NCBI GenBank assembly: GCA_035651595.1
Contig: DASRFJ010000169.1
Span: 68,570 to 132,569 of the forward strand
DNA from: JAFARZ01 sp035651595
Lineage (GTDB): Bacteria > Actinomycetota > Actinomycetes > Streptosporangiales > Streptosporangiaceae
Direction: 5' to 3'
DNA length: 64,000 nucleotides
Shown: one piece after another, positions 49,314 to 58,498 of the stretch
How the letters are laid out: every line of letters starts with the position of its first letter
How positions within the stretch are numbered: position 1 is the stretch's first letter
Notes under the pieces: model-generated
What the model was told of the DNA's origin: nothing
The model's input: the letters and a program-made list of their open reading frames with translations, nothing else
Databases searched by the model: none
Program-made: the position numbers and the translations under genes

Positions 49314-50753
49314 GTGATTCAACTCCGAATGCGCCCTGGAACGCGCATCACTTCGGTACGCCAGGACGCTCTCACCATTGACCAGCACGGACATCTCAGG
49401 GAGTTGCGCGGAATCCGCGGCCTTGAGCCCGCGTTCCGTCTCCTCCTCCGCCAGTCTGGTGCCGATCTGGATGAGCTGCGCGAGCAGATCGCGCGGACCG
49501 GACCGCCGGGCGGGAGCATTGCGGGCGTTGATCGTCTAGGCCGGGCACTGGGCATGCTGGTCAGCGGGTGCGCCGTTGAGCTTGCTTGCATGGCTGGCGG
49601 CGACGAATTGCTCGCGGCGGCTCCGGTCGGCCCGCTCGCCTCGTTCGATTTCAGCTCGTTCGGGACTGGGGACGTGGCACTCGGCAGGTTCCGGCTATCA
49701 CGGTTCGCGTGCGCTCACCGAGCCGCCGGGAACCTGGTCGTCGATTGCCCGCATTTGTCGGTGCGCATCACAGTCACGGCCAGCGAAGCCGCGGCGGCGA
49801 TCGCGGCGCTCGCCGAGCCGTCATCGGCGGTCGAGCTGGCCGCTCGGCTGCCCTTCATCTCTCCGGCTGTGGTCCGGGAGGTGCTGGCGGTCCTGGCCGC
49901 CGCAGGCGCTGCGGCGCGGGTCGGGCCTGACGGCCGCCTGGCCGAGGACTGCGACCCGAATCTGGCCCAGCGCGAATTCCATGACGTCCTCATGCACTCC
50001 CGCAGCCGCTACGGCCTGACCGACGGCCCCATCGGAGGCGTGTTCCCGCACGCTGGCGTCATCCCGTCCAGTCCCGCCGTCAAGCCGGCCATGGCCGAGC
50101 CCCTCATTGACCTGCCCCGCCCAGACATGGATCAGCTCATGACCGCCGGCCCGTCACTGGCCCGGGTGATGGAGACGCGCCGCTCCGTCCGGGCTTACGG
50201 GGACCGGAAGCTCACGGCGGATGAAGTAGGGGAATTCCTGTACCGGGTGGCACGGGCCCGCGCCGTCGCCGGCCCGCGCCCTGACGATCCCCACGGATAC
50301 GAGACCAGCGATCGCCCCTACCCTAGCGGCGGCGCCGGTTACGATCTCGAGATCTACCTGCTCGTGCGCGAGTGCGAGGGCATCGCGCCCGGCCTGTATC
50401 ACTACCAGCCGATGGCCCACGCGGTGAGCGAGCTGCCATGCGAGCCGGCCACAGTCAATCGGCAGCTGCGCAAGGCATATTACGCGAACGGCTGCCAGGT
50501 CATCCCGCAGGTACTGTTCATCCTGGCCTCCCGGTTTTCCCGGCTGAGCTGGAAGTATCAGGGCATCGCCTACGCCACTACGCTGCGAAACGTCGGCGTG
50601 CTCTACGAAGCCATGTACCTGGTCGCGACCGCGATGGGTCTGGCACCCTGCGCGCTCGGCAGCGGCGACTCGGCATCGTTCGGCGCCATGACCTCACTCG
50701 ACCCCCTCGTTGAATCCTCGGTGGGGGAGTTCATGCTAGGCACCCGGCCGTAG
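49314..50753 (+). CDS. SagB-type FMN-dependent dehydrogenase
   Basis: Protein of 479 residues that should oxidise azolines to aromatic azoles. The N-terminal half is a winged-helix-like domain (FRLLLRQSGADLDELREQIA, LAARLPFISPAVVREVLAVL). The nitroreductase domain begins RVMETRRSVRAYGDRKLTAD, the FMN-phosphate loop, and has GGAGYDLEIYLLVREC, GIAPGLYHYQP, GIAYATTLRNVGVLYEAMYL and MGLAPCALGSGD. The GTG at 49314 with GAAGG upstream is chosen. This is the only complete nitroreductase of the cluster, so it is likely the active dehydrogenase. Confidence 0.9.
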   Translation: MIQLRMRPGTRITSVRQDALTIDQHGHLRELRGIRGLEPAFRLLLRQSGADLDELREQIARTGPPGGSIAGVDRLGRALGMLVSGCAVELACMAGGDELLAAAPVGPLASFDFSSFGTGDVALGRFRLSRFACAHRAAGNLVVDCPHLSVRITVTASEAAAAIAALAEPSSAVELAARLPFISPAVVREVLAVLAAAGAAARVGPDGRLAEDCDPNLAQREFHDVLMHSRSRYGLTDGPIGGVFPHAGVIPSSPAVKPAMAEPLIDLPRPDMDQLMTAGPSLARVMETRRSVRAYGDRKLTADEVGEFLYRVARARAVAGPRPDDPHGYETSDRPYPSGGAGYDLEIYLLVRECEGIAPGLYHYQPMAHAVSELPCEPATVNRQLRKAYYANGCQVIPQVLFILASRFSRLSWKYQGIAYATTLRNVGVLYEAMYLVATAMGLAPCALGSGDSASFGAMTSLDPLVESSVGEFMLGTRP

Positions 50754-50800
50754 CCGCAGAGCGCGGCAGGGCGGCACAGTCATCCGGAGGTTCCGAGGAG

Positions 50801-51778
50801 ATGACCAGCACGTTCGGCGGGCAGGCGGCGATCCGGACCGCGGGCCTGCGCAAGACGTATAAGTCCTCGCGGGGCGATGTCGCGGCGGTGCGCGGCATCG
50901 ATCTCGACATACCGGCGGGGGAGTTTTTCGGCCTGCTCGGGCCGAACGGTGCGGGCAAGTCCACGACCATTGGCATGCTCACCACGCTGGTGCACCCCAC
51001 GGGCGGGCGCGCCTGGGTGGCCGGCTACGACGTTGTGCGCGAACCGGTAGCGGTCAAGCGGCGGATCGGTGTCGTCACTCAGAAAAACACGCTCGACATG
51101 CAGCTCACGGTGGCAGAGAACCTGCAATTCCGTAGCCGGTTCTTCGGCCTGTCCGCCCGCGTGGCGGCCCGGCGCGCTGAGGCGCTCATCGACGCGTTCG
51201 GCCTCGGCGACCGGCGAAGCGCGATGGCCGACAAGCTCTCCGGCGGCCAGGCCCGGCGGCTACTCATCGCGCGGGCGCTCGTGCACAAGCCCGACGTGCT
51301 GTTCCTTGACGAGCCGACCGCCGGGCTTGACCCGCAGACCCGCGTCAACCTCTGGGAGATCCTCAAGGTGCTGCACGACTCCGGGCAGACCGTGCTCCTC
51401 ACCACGCACTACATGGAGGAGGCGGAAGCGCTCTGCGACCGCGTCGCGGTCGTCGACCACGGCCTCGTGCTAGCCGCCGGGACGCAAGAGCAGCTCAAGG
51501 AGGACGCGGGCGCCGCCACTGTCGTCACGGTGCGGCTCGATCCGCCCCCGCCTCCCGACTTCCACGAACGCACTGGCCTGACCGGCCGCCCCGACGTCAC
51601 CCGCGCCGAGGTGACCGGCGACCAGCTCCGGGTGCACAGCCGAGAGCCGGAAGGGCTGCTCGGCACCCTGGTGTCGCTGGCCTCAGCCGAGGGCCTGCAC
51701 ATCCGCGACGCCGCCGAGCAAAAGCCGAGCCTGGAGACAGTCTTCCTGACCCTGACCGGCCGCGAGTACCGGGAGTAG
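50801..51778 (+). CDS. DrrA-type ABC transporter ATPase
   Basis: ATPase of 325 residues. Walker A is LLGPNGAGKSTTIGML, the Q-loop GVVTQKNTLDMQLT, the signature KLSGGQARRLLIARALVH, Walker B VLFLDEPTAGLDPQTR and the H-loop LLTTHYMEEAEALCDR. The C-terminal 70 residues form the DrrA-like regulatory domain. With the permease seven bases downstream it should export the finished peptide and may give self-protection. A TCCGGAGG site lies upstream. Confidence 0.95.
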   Translation: MTSTFGGQAAIRTAGLRKTYKSSRGDVAAVRGIDLDIPAGEFFGLLGPNGAGKSTTIGMLTTLVHPTGGRAWVAGYDVVREPVAVKRRIGVVTQKNTLDMQLTVAENLQFRSRFFGLSARVAARRAEALIDAFGLGDRRSAMADKLSGGQARRLLIARALVHKPDVLFLDEPTAGLDPQTRVNLWEILKVLHDSGQTVLLTTHYMEEAEALCDRVAVVDHGLVLAAGTQEQLKEDAGAATVVTVRLDPPPPPDFHERTGLTGRPDVTRAEVTGDQLRVHSREPEGLLGTLVSLASAEGLHIRDAAEQKPSLETVFLTLTGREYRE

Positions 51779-51784
51779 CCCACC

Positions 51785-52732
51785 ATGGCAACGACATTCT
51801 CACCGCGCGTTTCTGGTCCCGGCATCGGCGCGAAGGCCGACCCGGTCGCGACGGAGGCGATCGCGGCCCTCATCAACGACGCGCCCGTCCCCATGCCCAC
51901 GACGCTGAAGACGTTCGGCGCGATGATGGCGCGTGAGTTCCGCGTGATAGGCCGCAACGCCGTCTCGACGATCATCCGCTCGATCACGCAGCCGCTGTTG
52001 TTCGTCTTCGTCTTCGCGTACGTGTTCCCGAAGATCGGCGGCGGCATCATCCTGGGCCGCGCGGCGGGAGCGGCCGCGGCGGCGCACGGTGCCACTCACG
52101 GCGGGATCAACTTCACGACGATCCTCCTCCCCGGGCTGATGGGGTCGATGATCATCATGCAGGGCATGCTGGGCACCACGATGCCGCTGGTCATGGAGTT
52201 CTCCTGGCAGCGCACGATCGAGGACCGGGCGCTCGCCCCCGTCCCGATCCGGGTCCTCGGCATCCAGAAGATCACCGCCGGTGCCATCCGGGCCGTCATG
52301 GCTGCCCCCATCGTGCTGCTGGTGACCCTGTTCGTGCACGCCGCCGATCAGGGGCCGCACATCCACGTGGCCAACTGGCTCATGCTCGTGCTGGTCATGA
52401 TCGGATCCTCGACCGTGACCGCGGCGATGGGCCTGCTGCTAGGCACGATGATGGACCCGCGCAAGACGCAGATGACCTTCACGGTGGTCCTCATGCCAAT
52501 GACGATGCTCGGCTGCGTGTACTACCCGTGGTCCGCGCTGCACGCGATCCGGTGGCTCCAGACCTTGGTGCTCCTCAACCCGATGGTGTACATGTCGGAG
52601 GGCCTGCGCGCCGCGCTGACCCCGTCGGTCGCCCACATGCCAGCGTGGGGGGTGCTGCTCGCCCTGTTCGGCGGCACCCTGGTCTTCGGCTACCTGGGCC
52701 TGCGCACCTTCCGCAACCGTGTCGTCAACTAA
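51785..52732 (+). CDS. ABC-2 type permease (DrrB-like)
   Basis: Membrane protein of 315 residues with six spans; representative segments are IIRSITQPLLFVFVFAYVFP, RAVMAAPIVLLVTLFVHAAD and VVLMPMTMLGCVYYPWSALH, with the ABC-2 motif region LVLLNPMVYMSEGLRAALTP. The pair resembles daunorubicin-type exporters. It is the last gene of the azole-peptide cluster; the next gene is a separate metabolic one. Confidence 0.93.
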   Translation: MATTFSPRVSGPGIGAKADPVATEAIAALINDAPVPMPTTLKTFGAMMAREFRVIGRNAVSTIIRSITQPLLFVFVFAYVFPKIGGGIILGRAAGAAAAAHGATHGGINFTTILLPGLMGSMIIMQGMLGTTMPLVMEFSWQRTIEDRALAPVPIRVLGIQKITAGAIRAVMAAPIVLLVTLFVHAADQGPHIHVANWLMLVLVMIGSSTVTAAMGLLLGTMMDPRKTQMTFTVVLMPMTMLGCVYYPWSALHAIRWLQTLVLLNPMVYMSEGLRAALTPSVAHMPAWGVLLALFGGTLVFGYLGLRTFRNRVVN

Positions 52733-52816
52733 ACCCACCCGGTCTTGGGCTGGGGTACCTTGCTCCCGTAGCGTTGTCTCGCTGGACTTTTACCGCAGTG
52801 ACACCGGGAGCAGGCA

Positions 52817-54196
52817 ATGACGCAGACCCCGCATTATCAGGTAACCGACCCGGCAACGGGCGAGGTTCGCGAGACCTTCCCCTTCGCCACGGACGCGGAG
52901 GTGGCGGACGCGCTCGCCGCCGCGACCGCGGCGTTCGCGGCGTGGCGGCTATGCCCGGTCGCCGAACGCGCCGCGATCGTGCGGCGGGTCGCTGGCCTGT
53001 TCGCCGAGCGCGCCACCGACCTGGCCGCACTGATCACCAAGGAGATGGGCAAGCGGCCCGCGCAGGCGGTCGGTGAGGCCGAGTTCTGCGCCGACATCTT
53101 CAACTACTACGCCGACAACGGCCCCGAACTCATCGCCGACAAGCCGCTGCCCGGCCACGGCGCCGCGCACGTCGAGTACCGGCCCATCGGCCCGGTACTC
53201 GGCGTGATGCCGTGGAATTACCCGTATTACCAGGTGGCCAGGTTCGCCGCGCCCAACCTCATCGTCGGCAACACCGTCATACTCAAGCACGCGGAGAACT
53301 GCCCTACCTCGGCCCTGGCGATCGCGCAGATCATGAAGGACGCGGGTGTGCCGGACGGCGTGTATGTCAACCTCTTCGCGACCCACGAACAGGTCGCCGC
53401 GATGATCGCCGACCCGCGGCTGCGCGGCGTGTCGCTGACCGGCTCCGAGCGGGCTGGCACGGTCGTCGCGGAGACGGCCGGCCGCAACCTGAAGAAGGTC
53501 GTCCTTGAGCTTGGCGGCTCCGACCCGTACATCATCCTCGACACCGACGACGTCGAGAAGGCCGCCAAGACCGCCTGGGTCACCCGGATGGAGAACGTCG
53601 GCCAGGCGTGCAACTCCAACAAGCGGATGATCGTCATGGACGACATCTACGACGAGTTTGTCGCTGCCCTGGTCAAGCGGGCTACCGAGATGTCACCGCG
53701 CCAGCCGGGCGATGACTCTCCGCGCTCCTACAGCCCGATGGTCTCCCGCAAGGCCGCGGAGAACCTCCTCGAGCAAGTGCGGGACGCAGTCTCGAAGGGC
53801 GCCACGCTGCACGTCGGCGGCACGCTCGACGACGGTAAGGGCGCGTACTTCTCCCCGGCCGTGCTGACCGGCGTGACTCCGGAGATGCGGGCCTACCGGG
53901 AGGAACTGTTCGGCCCGGTCGCCGTCGTCTACAAGGTCAGCAACGACGACGAGGCGGTCCAGCTCGCCAACGTCGTGGATTTCGGCCTCGGCGGCGCGGT
54001 CTTTTCGACCGACGAGGAGCGGGCAATTCAGGTTGCCGAGCAGCTGGAGGTCGGCATGGCCAACGTGAACACCCCGGCAGGCGAGGGCGCGGATCTGCCG
54101 TTCGGCGGCACCAAACGCTCCGGCTTCGGCCGCGAGCTGGGCCCCCTCGGCATTGACGAGTTCGTCAACAAGCGCCTCTTTTACGTCGAGAAGTAG
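52817..54196 (+). CDS. gabD: Succinate-semialdehyde dehydrogenase-like aldehyde dehydrogenase
   Basis: NAD(P)-dependent aldehyde dehydrogenase of 459 residues. PIGPVLGVMPWNYPYYQVAR (substrate/cofactor), VSLTGSERAGTVVAETAG (nucleotide clamp), KVVLELGGSDPYIIL (catalytic Glu) and NVGQACNSNKRMIVM (catalytic Cys) are intact, and the end FGGTKRSGFGRELG is typical. Closest in appearance to SSADH/GabD2-type enzymes of actinobacteria; other aliphatic aldehydes are possible. It stands after the exporter genes but has its own promoter region and is unlikely to belong to the cluster. Confidence 0.9.
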   Translation: MTQTPHYQVTDPATGEVRETFPFATDAEVADALAAATAAFAAWRLCPVAERAAIVRRVAGLFAERATDLAALITKEMGKRPAQAVGEAEFCADIFNYYADNGPELIADKPLPGHGAAHVEYRPIGPVLGVMPWNYPYYQVARFAAPNLIVGNTVILKHAENCPTSALAIAQIMKDAGVPDGVYVNLFATHEQVAAMIADPRLRGVSLTGSERAGTVVAETAGRNLKKVVLELGGSDPYIILDTDDVEKAAKTAWVTRMENVGQACNSNKRMIVMDDIYDEFVAALVKRATEMSPRQPGDDSPRSYSPMVSRKAAENLLEQVRDAVSKGATLHVGGTLDDGKGAYFSPAVLTGVTPEMRAYREELFGPVAVVYKVSNDDEAVQLANVVDFGLGGAVFSTDEERAIQVAEQLEVGMANVNTPAGEGADLPFGGTKRSGFGRELGPLGIDEFVNKRLFYVEK

Positions 54197-54342
54197 CGCT
54201 TGACGAATATCCAGGGCTGGGAATGAATCTGGCTCCGGATCGGCTGTATCCCGCAGTCGTGGTCGTCTTGCACTCATGCCCGGGTTCCGGGCTCGCGGGA
54301 ACGACAGTGGGTCAGCGTCGTGACCAGTGCGGGAGATTGCAG

Positions 54343-56052
54343 GTGCTTGACGAGCAAGGCGGTTGTTCATTGGCTGGGGAAAACGGCGGCGACGCAAGCG
54401 GCTTCGCCGACCTCGGGCTGGCGCCCGGTCTGTGCCGCGCGCTGTCTGGCCTCGGTTATGAGGAGCCGACACCAATCCAGCGGGCTGCCGTGCCGCCGCT
54501 GATCGCGGGGCGTGACCTGGTCGGACAGGCCGCGACGGGAACGGGCAAGACTGCCGCCTTTGCGCTTCCCATACTCCACCGGATCTTCGGCGGGAGCGGG
54601 CAGCCGGGGGTGCGCGCCCTGATCCTCGTGCCCACGCGCGAGCTAGCGATACAGGTCTCCGCGGCGATGCACAGCTACGGACGCGACATGAGCGTGCGTG
54701 TGCTGCCGGTCTACGGCGGGCAGCCGATTGGCCGGCAGTTGCGTTCGCTTGACCGCGGCGCTGACGTCGTTGTGGCAACACCTGGGCGTGCGCTCGACCA
54801 CATCGCCAGGGGAACGCTTGACCTGAGCGGCCTTGAGATTGTCGTGCTCGACGAGGCCGACGAGATGTTTGACATGGGCTTCGCCGAAGACATCGAGGCG
54901 ATACTGGGCAAAACGCCGGAGAACCGGCAGGCCGCGCTATTCTCGGCGACCATGCCGCCGCGGATCGACGGCATGGTGCGCCGCCACCTGAGCGACCCGG
55001 TGCGAGTCGAACTCGGCCGCAAGGCGTCGGCGTCGCCCGGCAGGCTGCTGGTGCGGCAGACCGCCTATATGACGCCACGCGGGCACAAGCCCGCCGCCCT
55101 TATGCGCGTGCTCGACCTGGAGACTCCGGCGGCCGCGATCGTCTTCTGCCGGACCAGGGACGAGGTGGATCAGATCACCGAGACCCTGAACGGCAGGGGC
55201 TATCATGCCGAGGCGCTGCACGGCGGAATGGACCAGCAGCAGCGTGACCGGGTCATGGGCCGGCTGCGCGGGGGCAGCCTCGATCTCCTCGTGGCCACCG
55301 ATGTCGCCGCCCGTGGTCTGGACATCGACCAGTTGACGCATGTGGTGAACTACGACGTCCCGAGCGCGCCGGAATCCTACGTGCACCGCATCGGGCGGGT
55401 TGGCCGGGCGGGCCGTGAAGGCACGGCCATCACGCTAGCCGAGCCGCGCGAGCACCGGATGCTCAAGGTTATCGAGCGGGCGACGGGGCGGCCGATCGCG
55501 ATCGAGAAGCTGCCGACCGTCGCCGACCTGCGCGCCAGGCGCCTGGAGCGGACTCGCGCTGCCCTTCGGCAGATCGTGCTCGAAGACGACCTTGACACCT
55601 TCCGGGGCGTCATAGAGCCGCTCGGCGAAGAGTTCGGCATCTACGAGGTGGCACTGGCCGCGGTCAAGCTGGCAGCTGAGGCAAGCAGAACCGCTGGCGA
55701 CGAAGAGGACCTGCCAGAGGTCGAGCTGGTTCCGCTGGACGATCGCGGCGGACAACGCAAGGCCACGGGCCGCGACCAGCGGCGCGGCCGCGCGGCGCCC
55801 GAGGGCACGACGCGGCTGTTCGTGGGGACTGGCCGTTCTTCCGGAGTTCGGCCGCAGGACCTCGTCGGCGTCATCGCCCGCAAGTCGTACCTGTCCGGCA
55901 AGGAGATCGGCGCGATCGAGATCGCCGATCGATTCTCGCTCGTTGAGGTCCCCGAGACCGCGGCAGACGACGTGGTCGCCGCGCTTCGGCAGGTCAGCAT
56001 CAAGGGCCGGAAGGCGACGGTCCGCCGCGAACGCTACCGCGCGGCACGATAG
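54343..56052 (+). CDS. DEAD-box RNA helicase with DbpA-type RNA-binding domain
   Basis: ATP-dependent RNA helicase of about 570 residues. Q motif YEEPTPIQRAAVPPLI, motif I GQAATGTGKTAAFALP, motif Ia PTRELAIQ, motif II VLDEADEMFDMGF, motif III LFSATMPP, motif V VATDVAARGLDIDQL and motif VI YVHRIGRVGRAGREG are all present. The last 75 residues (TTRLFVGTGRSSGVRPQDLV, ISIADRF-like core) form the DbpA/CsdA RNA-recognition domain. GTG 54343 with GGGAG upstream is preferred; ATG 54223 would add 40 unconserved residues. Likely cold-shock or ribosome assembly role. Confidence 0.9.
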   Translation: MLDEQGGCSLAGENGGDASGFADLGLAPGLCRALSGLGYEEPTPIQRAAVPPLIAGRDLVGQAATGTGKTAAFALPILHRIFGGSGQPGVRALILVPTRELAIQVSAAMHSYGRDMSVRVLPVYGGQPIGRQLRSLDRGADVVVATPGRALDHIARGTLDLSGLEIVVLDEADEMFDMGFAEDIEAILGKTPENRQAALFSATMPPRIDGMVRRHLSDPVRVELGRKASASPGRLLVRQTAYMTPRGHKPAALMRVLDLETPAAAIVFCRTRDEVDQITETLNGRGYHAEALHGGMDQQQRDRVMGRLRGGSLDLLVATDVAARGLDIDQLTHVVNYDVPSAPESYVHRIGRVGRAGREGTAITLAEPREHRMLKVIERATGRPIAIEKLPTVADLRARRLERTRAALRQIVLEDDLDTFRGVIEPLGEEFGIYEVALAAVKLAAEASRTAGDEEDLPEVELVPLDDRGGQRKATGRDQRRGRAAPEGTTRLFVGTGRSSGVRPQDLVGVIARKSYLSGKEIGAIEIADRFSLVEVPETAADDVVAALRQVSIKGRKATVRRERYRAAR

Positions 56053-56140
56053 CGCGCCAGGCACAGCCTGCCTTCGGTCCGGGACTCCTACGGCCTCGGC
56101 CCGGCCACTGTCCCGCCGCTGCCCGAGCCGACCGTTGTCA

Positions 56141-57109
56141 TCAGTGGTGCGCGAACAGGACCTCTGGGTAACGCGGTGACGGCCCGGCCAGCAGCGGACT
56201 AGAGCGGCGCCGTAGGTAGGTGTCGAACCACGCGTTCAGGTAGGCGCGCGCGACGGTCACCGCACGGGGTCCGTTGATGGTGCCGATGAGCTCGACAACC
56301 CAGCTCGGCGGCTCGTGCAGGATGAGGGCCGCCTGCGGGACCAGGGCGGCGAAGTCCGTGAACGTGCTGTGCCTGGATCCCTTGAGGTTCAGCTGAAGCT
56401 TGGGACCGCGCTGTTTCGTCCAGAACTTCTTCCAGGTCGCAGCCTCGAAGGCGTCCAGGTCCTGCCTGCCGAACAGCAAGAGCGCGTGGTTGGAGCCGTC
56501 CACGGCCTGCGGCGTCCAGAGCGTCCCGTCGAGGTTGATGCCGGCGTGAATGCGGGTGACGGAACCGATGGCGTGGGCGGTGGTGGAGCCACCGTCGGAC
56601 TGGCCGAACATGCCCACCCGGCCCAGATCGAGGGCACGGTCAAGGCCGCGGGGCAGCGGCCGCTGCTCGTGGTCGGGATTGCCCCCGCGATCGATGCCGG
56701 TGAGCTGGTCGAGCACGAAACGCACGTCGGCGACGCGCGACTCGATCGCCTTGGTGGTCAGCGGACTGTCGCCTTCACTGGGCAGCTGCGGGACGGCGGC
56801 GATCTCCAGGCGCCCATCCGGCAGCTCGACGACGCCGGCGTCGTGAATGTGGTCGATCGTAACGACCACATAGCCGCGGCTGGTCAGTTCTTCGACAAGG
56901 CAGGTTGTCTCGTAGCGCTCGCCGCCCAGGCTGTGGGAGTACAGGACGACGGGCCAGCCGCCCTCGCGTTGCCGCACCGGGGCGCCGAGATGCGCGTGTG
57001 TGACCGGCCAGTTGAGCGGGACGGGGTCGCCTATCTGCTTCTCGTAGACGCGCGCCGTTGCGGGTGATGTGTAGGGTGCACGGGGGTAGTCATGGCTACC
57101 AGGCTCCAC
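56141..57109 (-). CDS. Alpha/beta hydrolase, platelet-activating-factor acetylhydrolase-like, N-terminus missing
   Basis: Protein of 322 residues. WPVVLYSHSLGGERYETTCL, VVVTIDHIHDAGVVELPDG and VGMFGQSDGGSTTAHAIG (nucleophile in G-x-S-x-G) match actinobacterial PAF-acetylhydrolase-like lipases. It begins at a GTG as VEPGSHDYPRAPYTSPATAR, which corresponds to the middle of the usual N-terminal domain, so the signal peptide and first 80-100 residues of relatives are absent. The catalytic His region near GSRHSTFTDF is kept. It may be inactive or intracellular. Confidence 0.75.
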   Translation of the reverse strand: MEPGSHDYPRAPYTSPATARVYEKQIGDPVPLNWPVTHAHLGAPVRQREGGWPVVLYSHSLGGERYETTCLVEELTSRGYVVVTIDHIHDAGVVELPDGRLEIAAVPQLPSEGDSPLTTKAIESRVADVRFVLDQLTGIDRGGNPDHEQRPLPRGLDRALDLGRVGMFGQSDGGSTTAHAIGSVTRIHAGINLDGTLWTPQAVDGSNHALLLFGRQDLDAFEAATWKKFWTKQRGPKLQLNLKGSRHSTFTDFAALVPQAALILHEPPSWVVELIGTINGPRAVTVARAYLNAWFDTYLRRRSSPLLAGPSPRYPEVLFAHH

Positions 57110-57146
57110 CGCGCACCTATCCCGGAACCATATGGCGGGCCTCCCG

Positions 57147-57160
57147 GCCTGACGTCAGGC
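57147..57160. promoter_or_regulatory. Palindrome GCCTGACGTCAGGC
   Basis: Perfect 14-bp palindrome in the 150-bp divergent region between the lipase-like gene and the FAD monooxygenase gene; a possible shared operator. No regulator gene of the usual types is adjacent. Confidence 0.45.
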
Positions 57161-57258
57161 TAACCCCACCCGCGACGCGTCAACGCGCAATGATGTGTCA
57201 TCAGCCGATGAGGTCCGGGCCCCGGGTGCGTCTACCTCTGCGATGACAGGAGGACACG

Positions 57259-58498
57259 ATGTTCAAGGTTGAAGCCCCGGCGGTCAGGGTCCTGGTGGCG
57301 GGGGCGAGCATCGCGGGGCCTGCGCTGGCACACTGGCTGCGTCGGCGAGGGGCCGAGGTGACCGTGGTGGAGCGGGCCCCCGCACTGCGTCCCGGTGGGC
57401 AGGCGGTGGATGCGCGCGGGGTGGCCAAGGAGGTCATCCAGCGGATGGGGCTGGACTCGGCGGTGCGTGCGGCCTGCACCGAGACCGCCGGCGCGCACAT
57501 GGTGGACGTGGCCGGAAACGTGCTGGAGACCTTCAGCGCGGCCGACGACGGCGGGGACGGGTACATCTCGGAGATCGAGATCCTGCGCGGGGACCTGTCC
57601 CAGGTGCTCCACGACGACACCCGCGACGGTGTCGAGTATGTCTTCGGCGACCGGATCGCCGAGTTCACCCAGGAAGCGGACGGGGTGGACGTGACCTTCG
57701 CGGGCGGCGGCCGCAGGCGCTTCGACCTGGTGGTCGGGGCGGACGGGCTGCACTCGACGCTGCGCGCGATGGCCTTCGGGCCGCATGAGCGGTTCGTCCG
57801 CCACCTCGGGCACGTGCTGGCCTTCTACAGCGTGCCCAACGAGTTCGGACTGGACCGCTGGCTGATCGAGTATCAGGAGACCGGGTCCGGGCGGTCCGCC
57901 CTCCTGCGGCCCATCCAGGACGCGACCCGGGGGATGGCCATGTTCTCCTTCCCCGCGGCCGACTTCGATGTCGACTACCGTGACGTCGAGGCCCAAAAGC
58001 GCCTGCTGCGCGAGCGGATGGCCGGCCTCGGCTGGTTGACCCCGCGCATCCTAGCACCTGGACGACACCCCGGACTTCTACCTCGACCAGGTCGCCCAGG
58101 TGGTGATGGACCGCTGGTCGAGCGGACGAGTGGGGCTGCTCGGGGATGCGGCGTTCAGCTCGTCGCCGCTGTCCGGGCAGGGCACCGGGCTAGCCCTGGT
58201 CGGCGCCTACGTGCTGGCTGGGGAGCTGGCCGCCGCTGGTTGGGACCCGGCGGCCGGGTTCGCCGCCTATCAGGCGCGGATGGGCTCGTTCGTCGAGGCC
58301 AACCAGGAGATCGGCCGGCTGAACGCGCGCAGCCGTGACGTCCCACGGCCGGGCGCCGAGCCGAGCCTCGCGCCCGAAGAGTGGCCCATGGAGCTGATCG
58401 AGCGCGCGATCAACGGCGTCGAGCTGCCCGACTACGCGCGGGTGCCGGACTCCGGGACCCCGGCCGGATCGCCGATCACCTCGTCGGCCATGTCGTAG
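57259..58498 (+). pseudogene. FAD-dependent aromatic monooxygenase, frameshifted near 58053
   Basis: The first frame (57259 on) gives VRVLVAGASIAGPALAHWLR, FAD-binding EVTVVERAP, FDLVVGADGLHSTLRAMAFG and LRPIQDATRGMAMFSFP. After LTPRIL the frame must shift by one base to continue HLDDTPDFYLDQVAQVVMDR, then GRVGLLGDAAFSSSPLSGQG, the conserved GD motif, and ends at 58498. Left unshifted, the first frame runs on as Arg-rich nonsense to 58338. The gene has AGGAGG upstream, so it was active recently; a sequencing error is possible. The end overlaps the convergent SARP gene by 67 bp. Confidence 0.8.
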
